A DNA stretch of 58,873 bases from assembly GCA_016191245.1 (NCBI GenBank), contig JACPOY010000004.1, positions 67,159 to 126,031 of the forward strand. The letters are read 5' to 3'. The number at the start of each line of letters is the position of its first letter. Position 1 is the first letter of the stretch. Of this stretch, positions 8,433-19,300 are shown one piece after another. The notes under the pieces were generated by a model that saw only the letters and a list, made by a program, of their open reading frames with translations, was not told the origin of the DNA and searched no databases. This DNA comes from Gammaproteobacteria bacterium. Lineage in GTDB: Bacteria > Pseudomonadota > Gammaproteobacteria > Berkiellales > Berkiellaceae. The position numbers and the translations under genes are program-made.

Positions 8433-11400
8433 ATGGAGAATACAAGCCCGCATACCACGTTAAGTGCTCAAACAGCACAGTATTTACCAAAAAAGAATGG
8501 TGAACATCGTTATTGGGGCAATCTTCAAGGTTCTTTAATGGCTTTGTTGATTGCAGAGGCTGCAAAACTATCCGATCCCATTGTTGTGATTACAAATGAT
8601 ACGCAAGAAGCGAATCGAATCACCAGAGAATTAGAAATTTTTTTAGAGCCCAGTGGCATTGCTGTCCTTCATTTTCCTGATTGGGAAACTTTACCTTATG
8701 ATAATTTTTCTCCACATCAAGATATTATTTCAGATAGGCTTTTAGTCTTAAGCGAATTGTCTCAATTAAAAAAAGGTGTATTAGTTGTTCCCGTCACAAC
8801 AATGCTCCATCGCATTTCTCCAAAGACTTACATCCAAGCTCATAGTTTGGTTTTAAAAACAGGTGAAAAATTCGATTGGGATATCATGCGAAGACGTTTT
8901 GAGCAAAGTGGCTACCATTATGTCTCACAAGTGATGACACATGGCGAATTTGCTTTACGAGGCAGTATTGTTGATATTTTTCCCATGGGCCAAGAAAAGC
9001 CAGTTCGCATAGATTTATTTGACAATGAAATTGATTCTTTGCGCTTTTTTTCAGCTGAAACCCAACGTTCTGAAGAAAAAATAGAAAGTTTTATATGTTT
9101 ACCTGCCAGAGAGTTCCCACTGACACCAGATGCTATCTCCTTGTTTCGCCAAAATTGGCGTGCGCAATTTTCTGGGGATCCATCGCAATGCCCTATTTAT
9201 CAAGATATTAGTCAAGGCACAGCTTCTCAAGGAATTGAATATTATTTACCGCTTTTTTTTAATGAAACAAGTACACTATTCGATTATCTTCCTCAAAATT
9301 CGCTTATTTTTCATTCACAAATAGAAAATGCCAGCGAACAATTTTGGCATGAAGTCGATGTACGATTTGAACAATATAGACATGATATTCAGCGTCCTAT
9401 TTTGCCTCCAAAGCAAATTTTTATTCATACGAACGAGCTTTTTGGTCAATTAAAACCTTTTCGACAAGTTCAAATACAAACTCAAAAATTTGAAACAGAG
9501 CGTCAAGGATATGTTAACTTTAACACCAGAGCTTTCCCTGCATTGTCTATTGACTCTCGGGCTGAAAATCCTTTAATAAAATTGCAAGCTTTCTTAAAAG
9601 AAAATGAACAGCATAAAATTTTGTTTTGCGCTGAATCTGCAGGTAGGCGAGAAACCTTATTAGAATTATTTAATCGACGTGGTCTCAAATCCAAAGTCTA
9701 CCATCGTTGGGATGAATTCTATCTAGATGATGAACCCATTGGTATGACGGTGGCTTCGCTTGACGAAGGATTTATTCTTGAAAACCCAACTTGGATTTGG
9801 ATAGTCGAACATCAGCTCTATGGGCAACAAGTCATGCAGCGTCGAAGAAGGCAAAAGTCGACGCAAGATACCGAAGCTCCTATTCGGGATCTCACTGAGC
9901 TAACATTAGGCGGTCCTATTGTCCATATTGATCATGGAGTAGGTAGGTATAAAGGCCTCACTCATATCACTATCGACAATACTCAAGCAGAATACTTAAT
10001 ATTAGAATACGCTGATAATGATAAACTCTATGTGCCCGTATCTTCTTTGCATTTAATTAGCCAATATAGTGGTGCCCAACTTGAAAGTGCTCCGTTACAT
10101 AAACTAGGAACCGAGCAATGGGAAAAAGCCAAGAAAAAAGCAACTGAAAAAGCTTACGATGTTGCAGCAGAATTGTTAGATATATATGCTTCCCGCGCTA
10201 CCAAAAAGGGTTATCGCTTCTCAAAGCCTGATGACCATTACTTTCAATTTGCAAGTAATTTTCCTTTTGAAGAAACGCCTGATCAAGCAAAAGCAATCAT
10301 GCAAGTACTTGAAGATATGCGAAGTGAAAAACCAATGGATAGATTGGTTTGCGGCGATGTCGGATTTGGTAAAACGGAGGTTGCTCTTCGCGCTGCCTTT
10401 ATGGCCGTTGAAGACTCAAAACAAGTTGTCATTTTAGTACCCACCACATTGCTAGCCCAGCAGCATTATGAAACGTTCAGTGACAGATTTGCAGATTGGC
10501 CGGTTCGTATCGATGTTATCTCACGTTTTCGTTCCAAAAAAGAGCAAGAACAACTGATTGATGATTTAGGTCAAGGTAAAATAGATATCATCATTGGAAC
10601 GCATAAACTGCTCAGTGATGAAGTGAAATTTAAAAATCTTGGGTTAATGATTATAGATGAAGAGCATCGATTTGGCGTCAGACAAAAAGAACGTTTAAAA
10701 GCATTACGTGCTGAAGTTGATATTTTAACCCTAACAGCAACCCCTATTCCTCGTACATTGAATATGGCATTTTCTTCTTTAAGAGATTTGTCGATTATCG
10801 CAACACCTCCTGCAAAGCGTTTAAGCATTAAAACTTTTGTTCGCGAATACAATCAAGCTCAGATAGTTGAGGCTATCATGCGCGAGTTAATGCGTGGTGG
10901 ACAAATTTATTATCTTCACAATGATGTTGAAACCATAGAAAAGACTGCCCGAGATTTAGCTGAATTTATCCCTCAGGCTCGTGTTGGTGTTGCACATGGT
11001 CAAATGCGAGAACGTCAGCTTGAACAAGTGATGTCAGATTTTTATCACCAAAGATTTAACGTATTGGTATGCACGACAATTATTGAAACGGGTATTGATA
11101 TTCCAACAGCTAACACCATTATCATTAACCGAGCTGATAAGCTTGGTTTAGCTCAATTGCATCAATTACGTGGCCGCGTAGGACGTTCCCATCACCAAGC
11201 TTATGCTTATTGCTTAACTCCTCCCAAAAATCGCTTAACCCCAGATGCCATTAAGCGATTAGATGCATTAGAATCTTTAGAGGAATTGGGATCTGGCTTT
11301 ACACTGGCAACTCATGATTTAGAAATTCGTGGTGCAGGTGAACTGTTAGGTGAAGAACAAAGTGGTAGTATGTATGCCGTCGGGTTTAGTTTGTATATGG

Positions 11401-11906
11401 AACTTCTTCAAAAAGCCATTCACTCTTTAAAATCAGGTAAGAAAACTACCTTGGCTGAGCATTTAAGGCAAGGTGCTGAAATTAATTTACAAATTGCCAC
11501 CTTGATCCCTGAAAATTATTTACCCGATGTTCATATGCGACTCATTCAATATAAACGTATTGCCGATGCAAAACATGTCGAAGCTCTACGAGAACTGCAA
11601 GTGGAAATGATTGATAGATTTGGCCTATTGCCAGAGCCATTAAAAAATCTATTCAAAATTACCGAGCTCAAAATCAAAGCTTCTCCTATCGGGATCAAAA
11701 AAATTGAAGCATCACACAAGAGCGGTAAAATTGAATTTGAGACTTCAACCAATGTAGACCCTGATAAAATTATTTCTATGATTAGGGATAAACCAAATCA
11801 TTTTAAATTAATCGGATCTCAAGAAATTAAATTTATGTTCGATATGCAAACCCCGGACCTTCGCTTTCAAGTAGTAGAAAATTTAATAAATCAACTTAAT
11901 GTCTAA
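8433..11906 (+). CDS. mfd: Mfd, transcription-repair coupling factor
   Basis: 1157 residues, matching the usual size of Mfd. It displaces RNA polymerase stalled at lesions and recruits UvrA. A UvrB-like N-terminal part (LPYDNFSPHQDI) precedes the RNA-polymerase-interacting region with GPIVHIDHGVGRYKGL. The helicase domains carry Walker A CGDVGFGKTE, the DEEH box, TATPIPRTL and QLRGRVGRS. The translocation segment has GELLGEEQSG. The ATG at 8433 is preferred over an upstream TTG at 8343, which lies inside the DAHP synthase gene and adds 30 unrelated residues. The gap to the upstream gene is only eight bases, suggesting cotranscription. csiV follows, as in Pseudomonas. Confidence 0.97.
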   Translation: MENTSPHTTLSAQTAQYLPKKNGEHRYWGNLQGSLMALLIAEAAKLSDPIVVITNDTQEANRITRELEIFLEPSGIAVLHFPDWETLPYDNFSPHQDIISDRLLVLSELSQLKKGVLVVPVTTMLHRISPKTYIQAHSLVLKTGEKFDWDIMRRRFEQSGYHYVSQVMTHGEFALRGSIVDIFPMGQEKPVRIDLFDNEIDSLRFFSAETQRSEEKIESFICLPAREFPLTPDAISLFRQNWRAQFSGDPSQCPIYQDISQGTASQGIEYYLPLFFNETSTLFDYLPQNSLIFHSQIENASEQFWHEVDVRFEQYRHDIQRPILPPKQIFIHTNELFGQLKPFRQVQIQTQKFETERQGYVNFNTRAFPALSIDSRAENPLIKLQAFLKENEQHKILFCAESAGRRETLLELFNRRGLKSKVYHRWDEFYLDDEPIGMTVASLDEGFILENPTWIWIVEHQLYGQQVMQRRRRQKSTQDTEAPIRDLTELTLGGPIVHIDHGVGRYKGLTHITIDNTQAEYLILEYADNDKLYVPVSSLHLISQYSGAQLESAPLHKLGTEQWEKAKKKATEKAYDVAAELLDIYASRATKKGYRFSKPDDHYFQFASNFPFEETPDQAKAIMQVLEDMRSEKPMDRLVCGDVGFGKTEVALRAAFMAVEDSKQVVILVPTTLLAQQHYETFSDRFADWPVRIDVISRFRSKKEQEQLIDDLGQGKIDIIIGTHKLLSDEVKFKNLGLMIIDEEHRFGVRQKERLKALRAEVDILTLTATPIPRTLNMAFSSLRDLSIIATPPAKRLSIKTFVREYNQAQIVEAIMRELMRGGQIYYLHNDVETIEKTARDLAEFIPQARVGVAHGQMRERQLEQVMSDFYHQRFNVLVCTTIIETGIDIPTANTIIINRADKLGLAQLHQLRGRVGRSHHQAYAYCLTPPKNRLTPDAIKRLDALESLEELGSGFTLATHDLEIRGAGELLGEEQSGSMYAVGFSLYMELLQKAIHSLKSGKKTTLAEHLRQGAEINLQIATLIPENYLPDVHMRLIQYKRIADAKHVEALRELQVEMIDRFGLLPEPLKNLFKITELKIKASPIGIKKIEASHKSGKIEFETSTNVDPDKIISMIRDKPNHFKLIGSQEIKFMFDMQTPDLRFQVVENLINQLNV

Positions 11907-11921
11907 AGGTAAGGAATGATA

Positions 11922-12545
11922 ATGAAAAAGAACATTCAACTATTATTATCAATAGCACTATTGATAATGGTATCAGCAAGCCATGCAAAAGCTGAAAAAT
12001 GGTATCGTGTTGAAATGTTGATCTTTGAAATGAAAGATAATCAACCCCACATTGAAGAAACTGATATCGGCAAACCTGCTTTAGGCAATGCTATTTCACT
12101 AAACTCTGATCCAAGCTCAGAGTTTTCAGTACTTTCAGATAATCAACTCGCGTTACTTGATGCTAAAAAAAGAATTCAAAAAAATTATCATCTCGTTTTG
12201 CATAAAGGCTGGCGTCAAATGATCACTGATAAAGAACATGCCCAAAAAGTACATCTCATTGGTGGTAAAAGCTTAGGTGGCGAAATAGCTGGTGATTTTG
12301 AAGTAGATGGTACGGTTCGTTTAAGTCTAGGTCGCAATTTAAATGTTGATGCAGACTTACTCTTTCGTAAACCCACTAGCGATAAGATCCAAGCTTTTCG
12401 TTTAAAAGAGTCAAGCCGATTACGAGTGAATGAAATCTCTTATATCGATCACCCAAATTATGGAGTGATTATTATGGTAACACCCGAAAAGACTGCAGAA
12501 GGCACTCCAAGCGCTGCTCTGAGTACGAAGAAGAAGACTTCTTAA
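11922..12545 (+). CDS. CsiV-like periplasmic peptidoglycan-binding protein
   Basis: About 207 residues with a signal peptide (hydrophobic core ending SASHAKA, around residues 5-24). It begins its mature part with EKWYRVEMLIFE, the hallmark of the CsiV family (DUF2803-type, usually found right after mfd). The middle contains HLVLHKGWRQM and the C-terminal half contains SRRLRVNEISYIDHP-like residues (SSRLRVNEISYIDHP). Vibrio CsiV binds peptidoglycan and supports the lytic-agent-sensing cell wall enzymes. I chose the second ATG (11922) because AAGGA at 11911-11915 sits six bases before it, whereas the first ATG abuts it. Family assignment rests on motif and synteny. Confidence 0.82.
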   Translation: MKKNIQLLLSIALLIMVSASHAKAEKWYRVEMLIFEMKDNQPHIEETDIGKPALGNAISLNSDPSSEFSVLSDNQLALLDAKKRIQKNYHLVLHKGWRQMITDKEHAQKVHLIGGKSLGGEIAGDFEVDGTVRLSLGRNLNVDADLLFRKPTSDKIQAFRLKESSRLRVNEISYIDHPNYGVIIMVTPEKTAEGTPSAALSTKKKTS

Positions 12546-12567
12546 AATCCACCCGCTCTTTCTTATT

Positions 12568-12684
12568 CCCTCTCCCCTTGCGGGAGAGGGCTAGGGTGAG
12601 GGGTGATTTATCAGTAATTAATTTATATCATCTAACAGATTTTTGGTTCCCCTCATCCTAACCTTCTCCCGCAAGGGGAGAAGG
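12568..12684. repeat. Composite palindromic repeat: two inverted 36-base units, locus 1
   Basis: Unit A (12568-12603) has a stem CCCTCTCCCC-TTG-CGGGAGAGGG followed by a GGTGAGGGG tail. Unit B (12649-12684) is a related variant in the opposite direction: CTTCTCCC / GGGAGAAGG stem and a GGATGAGGGG tail. A 45-base spacer lies between. The same two variants pair again near 48.9 kb. This is a REP/BIME-like dispersed element. It lies between the convergent csiV and giant-protein genes and may act as a bidirectional terminator. Confidence 0.85.
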
Positions 12685-15600
12685 AACAAGATCCACTAAT
12701 AGATTCATCATCGGCACATTGATTATTTCTATTGTTTGATATTCAGTTAGAATGGCGGGTTCTTGCGCTTGCGTCCTGTTTTCTGCAAGAGCTGAAAAAT
12801 CAATTTCTGTTTGCTCTATCAGCGCATCTTTTATCGACAGTGCATGCCCCACTTTCAAACCAACGTCAGCTGCAAGATGGGATTGTCCATCATTGGTTAA
12901 ATAGGTTGTGATGCCATAAATGATATTTCCGTCTATATCTTGATTTTGTGGAGTAGAACTTAAAATGATAGAAGAGATCCCTCTATCAATAAGAGAAATT
13001 AACTCACCAGCATCTGTTATGCCGTTGCTGTTACTATCTTGCCAAACTGCAAATTGACTAAAGTGCTCGTCATTAATATCGAAAATCCCATCATGATTAC
13101 TATCAAATGCTAATCGCAAGCCATCTAAGTCTGTTTTAGCATCAGGATGATAGGATACAAAACTAAATTCATCCAATTTAGTAATTTTACCATCGTTATC
13201 ATAGTCATAAACTAAAATCCCATCCTCTGGCCCTACCCAACCAATCGTGTGATTATTGCCACAAGGAAATTTCCATGCAACCTGAGATTCTTCTAATGAA
13301 ATTAAATCGATTTTACCATCGTGATTGAGATCCAAAATAATGGGGGGCACATCAACACTGATAGTAACCGTTGCAATGTTACTTAAACCATTTAATCCAT
13401 CTGCTGCCTGATAGGTAAAGGTATCATTACCATCTACTGCAAAACTACCGTTAGGATCATAATCATAACTACCATCGCTATTTACCTTGACTAATGCACC
13501 AGATACCAAAGCTATCTGTACACCCACATTCGCACCAGCGCCATCCACTTTTGCAACAACAAGATTATTATCAGCAGGAGATTTCACATCATTTGATAAT
13601 AAGCCCAAAGCAGAATTCACACTAAGGGTAGCATTTGAACTCACCGAACCATTATCATCAACTGCTTGTGGAGCAGTAATGGTAATATTGACTGTTGCGT
13701 CACTTGTCAACCCTTCAGCTTCTATTAATGTATAAGTAAAGCTGTCTGCACCGCCACCTTCAAAGTTTCCATTAGGATCATATGAATAACTACCATCACT
13801 ATTTAAGGTAAGCAATGCACCCGATCCCAAAACCAATTGATTACCAACCTTATTGGCTAGCCCATTGACAGCAGAAACAACTTTAGTATCACCAATACTA
13901 ACCACATCGTTTGCTAATACACCACCAGCAGCATTTACAGATAAAACCAGCGCTTGATCGATTGTTCCTATATCATCATTTGCTTCAGGAGATTGATTTA
14001 ATGTAACGGTTATCTTCAAATCAGAAGAGACTGTACTGCCATCTCCATCTGTCAGTTGATAACTTATCGTATCAACTACTTGTTGGAATAAAGCATCATT
14101 GACCGGTTGTGTTTTGGTGCTATCTAATGAATAGATATAATCACCAATTTGATGTCCAGCTTGAGCCGTCGCATAAACTTCAATACTGCCATAAGTTGTG
14201 CCAACAGAAATAATGCCACCCACGGCAGTTGCATTGTTTATTTTTGATACTGTACCAAAATCAGCGCCTAGTAATGAAACCCCAAAGCCATTATTATCTG
14301 TAATGATATTTCCTGTTGCTATATTTGTTCCATTGACAAAAAGTAAAGTTTCATTTGCTGTATTAAGCTTTATGTTAGCAATGGGTTGGTCGTCATCTAT
14401 AGTTATAACAAGATCAGCTGTATCTGTGCTACCATCCCCATCGGTTAATTCATAAGTGAAAGTCAAGATGGCAGGCTGATCATTTATATCAGTAAATGCA
14501 GCATTTAAAGTATAAAGATACTGATTCGTAATTCTATCAATCACTAAAGTATTGCCTAAAGAATCGGTAACGACTACTGATGCATGTCCCAAATTGGCAT
14601 TGGTAAAAGCGCCATTACTATTTGCGATTTGCACATTGGTAATCGTGCCAAAGGTCGTAATTGCCGTGACCCCACTGGTACCACTTTCATTGGTGAGGGC
14701 AGCATTGGTTACGCCTCCTGTACTATTAGGTCCATCAGCACCATAACGACTGGTTAGTGTAGTGGGCGCCAAAGGAACTAATAACCCTGTTACCGTGGCA
14801 AAATTATTAGAGAGATTTGTGCCTATATCCTTGATATCAGCTTCTGAAATAGCATTCGTTAGATCAACAGCCTGTGGAGCATCATCATTTGATGTTACTG
14901 TTAATACTGCAGATGCAGTTTGACCTTCAAAATCAGTAAATTCATAATTAAAATTCTCATTATAAGGTTGATTATTTATATTATGAAAAGGAGCATTTAA
15001 GGTATATACATAATTACCAGTAAACTTCTCCACTACTAAAGTATTACCTTGGGCATCAGTGACATCAAAAGTCAAAAAGTTAGAAACTGTTACGCCACCA
15101 GCAACAGTGACATTAGTCACACTACCACCATTAACACTAAATCTATTATCTGATAAATCACCTGGCCCAGGTGGTGTCGCTTGAATTGAGGGCACAATTA
15201 AACTACCCGACATTTTATTAACCACAGGTAATTCATTTGATCCAATATTTTGAATATCAGCTTCTATGATGATACTCGGTGCATTTTGATTTGTTGCGAC
15301 AGGGTTATCATCAACAATTTGAATTTCAATGGTGTTAACATTGGTATCATAAAACTCATCCATTACACTATACATAAATAAATCTTTGTGAACCCTTTTG
15401 TTATTCACAGTAATATAAGGTTGGGGAGGAGTTAAAATGGCATTGTTTAATGTGTAAACAAAATCCCCTATGGTATGCCCATTCACGCTTGCTGTGTAAA
15501 AGACAAATACATTGCCTTCGGGTGTGATCAGTATTACTTGGCCTGGAATATTTCGAATTTCAATCGAACCTGGACGAGCTGGCGGAGAAAATACAGCATT

Positions 15601-16218
15601 GATGATGGTGCCGCCTCCTGCACCCTCTGTGAAAATATTTCCTTGTAAAGGAACAGCAGCTTGTGTATTTAATAATACTTCAGTATTCATCCCATTTGTA
15701 AAAGCACTATCTACAGTAATATATGGCGTTGTTGGCAGACCATGCTCACCATTAATAGGGGGTGGTAATTCATAATTGTAAGTGGGATACGGGATACTCG
15801 AATCAATAAAACTAATCAAAAAAGTTCGATTGGTATTAACACTTAAAATTCCATCTTCATCATTATTTAGATTAGCATTTAAATCTAATATTCTCTCTAG
15901 CGATTCGATGCTACCATCAATATTTTGTTGTGTGACTTTATTGATCTCGCTTCTTGAAACTTCTACGGGTATGTTGAACAATTCTTCAAATTTAAGCCCA
16001 AGAAAATTGGCATCACCTTTTTTAGGCTCATCCGGTAAAGAATCAATCAACTTCTCTAACTCTGAAGGATCTAAGTTAACATATTTCTTAAACGCATTTT
16101 CAAAGACTTTAGAGACAGCATTATAATGAAAAATTGTTTCATGGATGGGGATGGCCTTTTCAAGAGAAACAACTTCATCTTGGAAGGTATCGGGATCCTT
16201 AGCGATTTTATCTACCAT
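12658..16218 (-). CDS. Giant repeat protein A: cadherin/VCBS-type surface protein with C-terminal calcium loops
   Basis: 1186 residues with no classical signal peptide, in the style of type I secreted adhesins. Residues 1-125 are an N-terminal domain related to that of the two upstream paralogues (HETI..., AFKKYV, GSIESLERILDL). A long series of beta domains follows. They have VCBS/T1SS-143 character (DDxPxA junctions at about 305, 445, 610; NGSFxxxGxDSFTYxxxD units at about 850 and 940). The C-terminal module (about 965-1110) has four Asp/Asn-rich EF-hand-like loops: DLNHDGKID, DYDNDGKIT, DSNHDGIFD, DSNSNGITD. No GGxGxDxUx nonapeptides are seen. The last residues (VPSPLAGEG) and the stop codon lie inside a dispersed DNA repeat, so the native C-terminus, where a secretion signal would be, may be lost. 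ATG 16218 has AGGGAAG upstream. Confidence 0.8.
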   Translation of the reverse strand: MVDKIAKDPDTFQDEVVSLEKAIPIHETIFHYNAVSKVFENAFKKYVNLDPSELEKLIDSLPDEPKKGDANFLGLKFEELFNIPVEVSRSEINKVTQQNIDGSIESLERILDLNANLNNDEDGILSVNTNRTFLISFIDSSIPYPTYNYELPPPINGEHGLPTTPYITVDSAFTNGMNTEVLLNTQAAVPLQGNIFTEGAGGGTIINAVFSPPARPGSIEIRNIPGQVILITPEGNVFVFYTASVNGHTIGDFVYTLNNAILTPPQPYITVNNKRVHKDLFMYSVMDEFYDTNVNTIEIQIVDDNPVATNQNAPSIIIEADIQNIGSNELPVVNKMSGSLIVPSIQATPPGPGDLSDNRFSVNGGSVTNVTVAGGVTVSNFLTFDVTDAQGNTLVVEKFTGNYVYTLNAPFHNINNQPYNENFNYEFTDFEGQTASAVLTVTSNDDAPQAVDLTNAISEADIKDIGTNLSNNFATVTGLLVPLAPTTLTSRYGADGPNSTGGVTNAALTNESGTSGVTAITTFGTITNVQIANSNGAFTNANLGHASVVVTDSLGNTLVIDRITNQYLYTLNAAFTDINDQPAILTFTYELTDGDGSTDTADLVITIDDDQPIANIKLNTANETLLFVNGTNIATGNIITDNNGFGVSLLGADFGTVSKINNATAVGGIISVGTTYGSIEVYATAQAGHQIGDYIYSLDSTKTQPVNDALFQQVVDTISYQLTDGDGSTVSSDLKITVTLNQSPEANDDIGTIDQALVLSVNAAGGVLANDVVSIGDTKVVSAVNGLANKVGNQLVLGSGALLTLNSDGSYSYDPNGNFEGGGADSFTYTLIEAEGLTSDATVNITITAPQAVDDNGSVSSNATLSVNSALGLLSNDVKSPADNNLVVAKVDGAGANVGVQIALVSGALVKVNSDGSYDYDPNGSFAVDGNDTFTYQAADGLNGLSNIATVTISVDVPPIILDLNHDGKIDLISLEESQVAWKFPCGNNHTIGWVGPEDGILVYDYDNDGKITKLDEFSFVSYHPDAKTDLDGLRLAFDSNHDGIFDINDEHFSQFAVWQDSNSNGITDAGELISLIDRGISSIILSSTPQNQDIDGNIIYGITTYLTNDGQSHLAADVGLKVGHALSIKDALIEQTEIDFSALAENRTQAQEPAILTEYQTIEIINVPMMNLLVDLVPSPLAGEG

Positions 16219-16296
16219 TACTTCCCTGTGATGGTTAATACAGAATGCTTTTGAGTATATTTATCGATACTCCCTATTGATAATACAAACAGGTTT

Positions 16297-16307
16297 CTTA
16301 GATACTC
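16297..16307 (-). promoter_or_regulatory. Candidate shared upstream element of giant gene A
   Basis: On the minus strand this reads GAGTATCTAAG, about 80-90 bases before the start of gene A. It resembles TAGTACCTAAG and TAGTACTTAAG found upstream of genes B and C. The match is weaker than that between B and C, so this site is tentative. Confidence 0.3.
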
Positions 16308-16338
16308 AACTTAATAACAATGATTTTCAGAAATAGTT

Positions 16339-19300
16339 TTAGGCCGGAGCGACTTCTTGAGTTTGTAAGGCGGGAAGAAGATGCTCGGTAACTACTGGAG
16401 GAACGACACTACTATCGGTTTCACTAGATGTTGAAGGAGTCGCAACTAAAGGAGCTGTCTCAATAGCAGAAGCTGGCACAGAAGGAGCCTCTGGCAATTT
16501 TGAAAAATCAATTTGCTCTTGTGAAGGCAAAATATCGTTGAGATGTAACGTTTGAGTTTCAACACGTTGCCCAATAACTAATGAGGTATCAGCAATAGCA
16601 TAACTATGTCCATCCACTGTTTTATAATCTGAGAAGCCATGTATCAGGTTGCCATTTTGCATTTGTTGTTGGTTATCAGATATCAGCGAGATAGAAACAA
16701 TCCCACGTTGATCTAATGTTTGATGTTCACCGCTATCAACTAAACCATTATTGTTAGTATCTTGCCAGACACCAAATTTACCAAAAAGTGAATCCTGACT
16801 ATCTAAAATATTATCTTTGTTCGAATCAAAAGCCAGACGTAATCCTTCTAAATCTGTTTTGGCATCTTTTGCATATGATGTGAAAGATATTTCATTTAAA
16901 GTAATTTGCTGACCGCCATCATAATCATATACTAGTACACCATCTTCTGGTGTGGTCCAGCCAATTTGATGCACATCACCCTTACCACTAATGTCCATAC
17001 TTACTGGTGATTGAGTGGATGAAACCAAATGAATGCCATCATTGTTTAAATCTAAGAAAACAGGCGCAATAATATCCACTAATGAAGTGGGTTGATTGCT
17101 AAGATTATTTGAAGCATTACCATCATCAACTTGCCATGTAATGGTTCGCGTTTGAACAGTTGCACTTGATGCCGAAAAAGTAACTGATTCTAAAACACTC
17201 TCATAATTTGCAAGACTTGAATTACCAGATAAGGTAAGTTCGAATGTAGTTGGGTTATAACTACTTGTGATACCTCCTATCAATGTAGCAGCTAGCGTAT
17301 CACCAGCAAGAGCACCAGAAGAAATCGTTACAACTGCCCCGTTCAAGTTTGTATCATCAACATCACTTAATGTTAAAGAGCCATCTATAATAACTGGCGT
17401 TCCACCAGATATCGAATAATTTACTGTACTGCCCGCATCCGCGATAACAGGTGCATCATTATCTGCTGTAACATCAATGGTGATTGTGTTAGCAGTTGGA
17501 TCCGTATCGATACCGCCATTTGCAAGGCCACCTGAATCTTTAACTTTGAAATCAAAAGTAGCATAACTTAAACCATTACCATCGGCTGCTGGTGTATAGG
17601 TAAGAAAAGCGATGTCTGCCAGTGATATTTCTTGACCATTGCTTACAACACCTGGCACTGAAGCGCCAGCTGCTAAAGATAGCACTCCCAAACCCGGTAA
17701 AGCTGTAATAATAATAGATTGCAAGCTATTAGGAGATGCAGGATCATTTGGATCAGTAAAACCAAAATCGGCCGCAGTAAATACCTTTTGTGTATCTTCT
17801 AAGGTGCTTACCGTGTTACTTGTACCCATTGGTGCATCATTCACTGAAGTCACGTTAATTGTCATCGTGTTGGCACTTTGATCTAAATCCACACCACCAT
17901 TCGTTGTGCCGCCATTATCCTGAACTTGAAAAGTGAAATTAGCATAATTTGCACCATTCGCATTGGCAGCAGGTGTAAATTGTAAAAGACCTGAATTGAT
18001 GTCTGATATTGAAATAAATTGATTTAGAGTAACAAGAACACCATTATCTGTGAATGAACCTACACTTGGAAGAGAAGTAATTTTAACCGCTAAAAGTGTA
18101 TTGCCTGGTGAGTCAATAGGATCGGAAAAACCAAAATCGCTCGCAGAAAAAACATAAGTACTATCTTCTAATAAAGTTGTCACGGTATGATCTGTGCCTG
18201 ATGGCGCATCATTTACACCTTCAACAGTTACCGTCACAGTTGCAGCACTTTGCTTTCCTTCTGCATCTGCCATCGTATAGGTAAATGTAGTTGTGGCACT
18301 ATTGCCAAAAGCTAAACTTTCGAATTGGCCATTTGGATTATAGCTTAAACTACCATCAGAGTTAAAAGAAACTGCTCCTAAAGTTCCTGTTGTGTCAATG
18401 CTTATCACTCGCTTAACATCACCAGCATCTGGATCAGTATCATTAGATAATACACCTGGAGCAATAACAGTCAGGATTGCATCTTCATTCGTTGTGTAAT
18501 TTGCTCCACTATCATCTACCGCTGTTGGGCCTTGATTAAGATTAACCGTTACTGTTAAGTTACCACTGTCAACGCTATTATCACTGTCTATTAATTGAAA
18601 ACCGATTACATCATCTACTGTGCCAAGCGCATCATTTGCCGTAACTGTTTTTGTTTCATCTAAAGTGTATGTATAAGCACCAACATTAGCGCCTTGGGTG
18701 TCTAATAATATTGAACCATATTTAGTTTCAACTTGAATCATACCTATCGTTAAATCAAGATCGTCCACTCCATTATCCGTTATCGTTTGAAGTGTATTAT
18801 CAACAATGTTTCCAACCGTCACGCTATAAATCATCCCGCCATCTGCCCCAAATACTGAATCCGTTGCTCCATCTGTTAGCAGATTCCCCGTTTTTATTTC
18901 TGTGGCAAGTGGATTTGTTAATAATTTTACAAAAAGTGTTGTTTCATCAATACTTTGAGAAACATCAGCAGCAACGGGTGCATCATCTTGCATATTAAAT
19001 GATAACGTTGAGGTAGAAGAATCACCATCTGCATCGGTAAAAGTAAATTTAAAATTAAGCGTTGCTATGGTATCTGGTAGCGAATGATGAATGGCAGAAT
19101 TGAGTACCAAAACGTATTGTCCAGTTAATGCATCTACTATCAAAGAATTACCATTTGAAAGGTTAACCATCAAGGCTGGATCGCCTGCCTGAGATCCCAC
19201 TAAACCAAAATTTGTAAAATATGCTAGTTCAACTGGCGTAATAAAAGATGTAACAAAGGGCGATGCAGTCACGTCTGTTGCACCAATCACACTATCTAAC

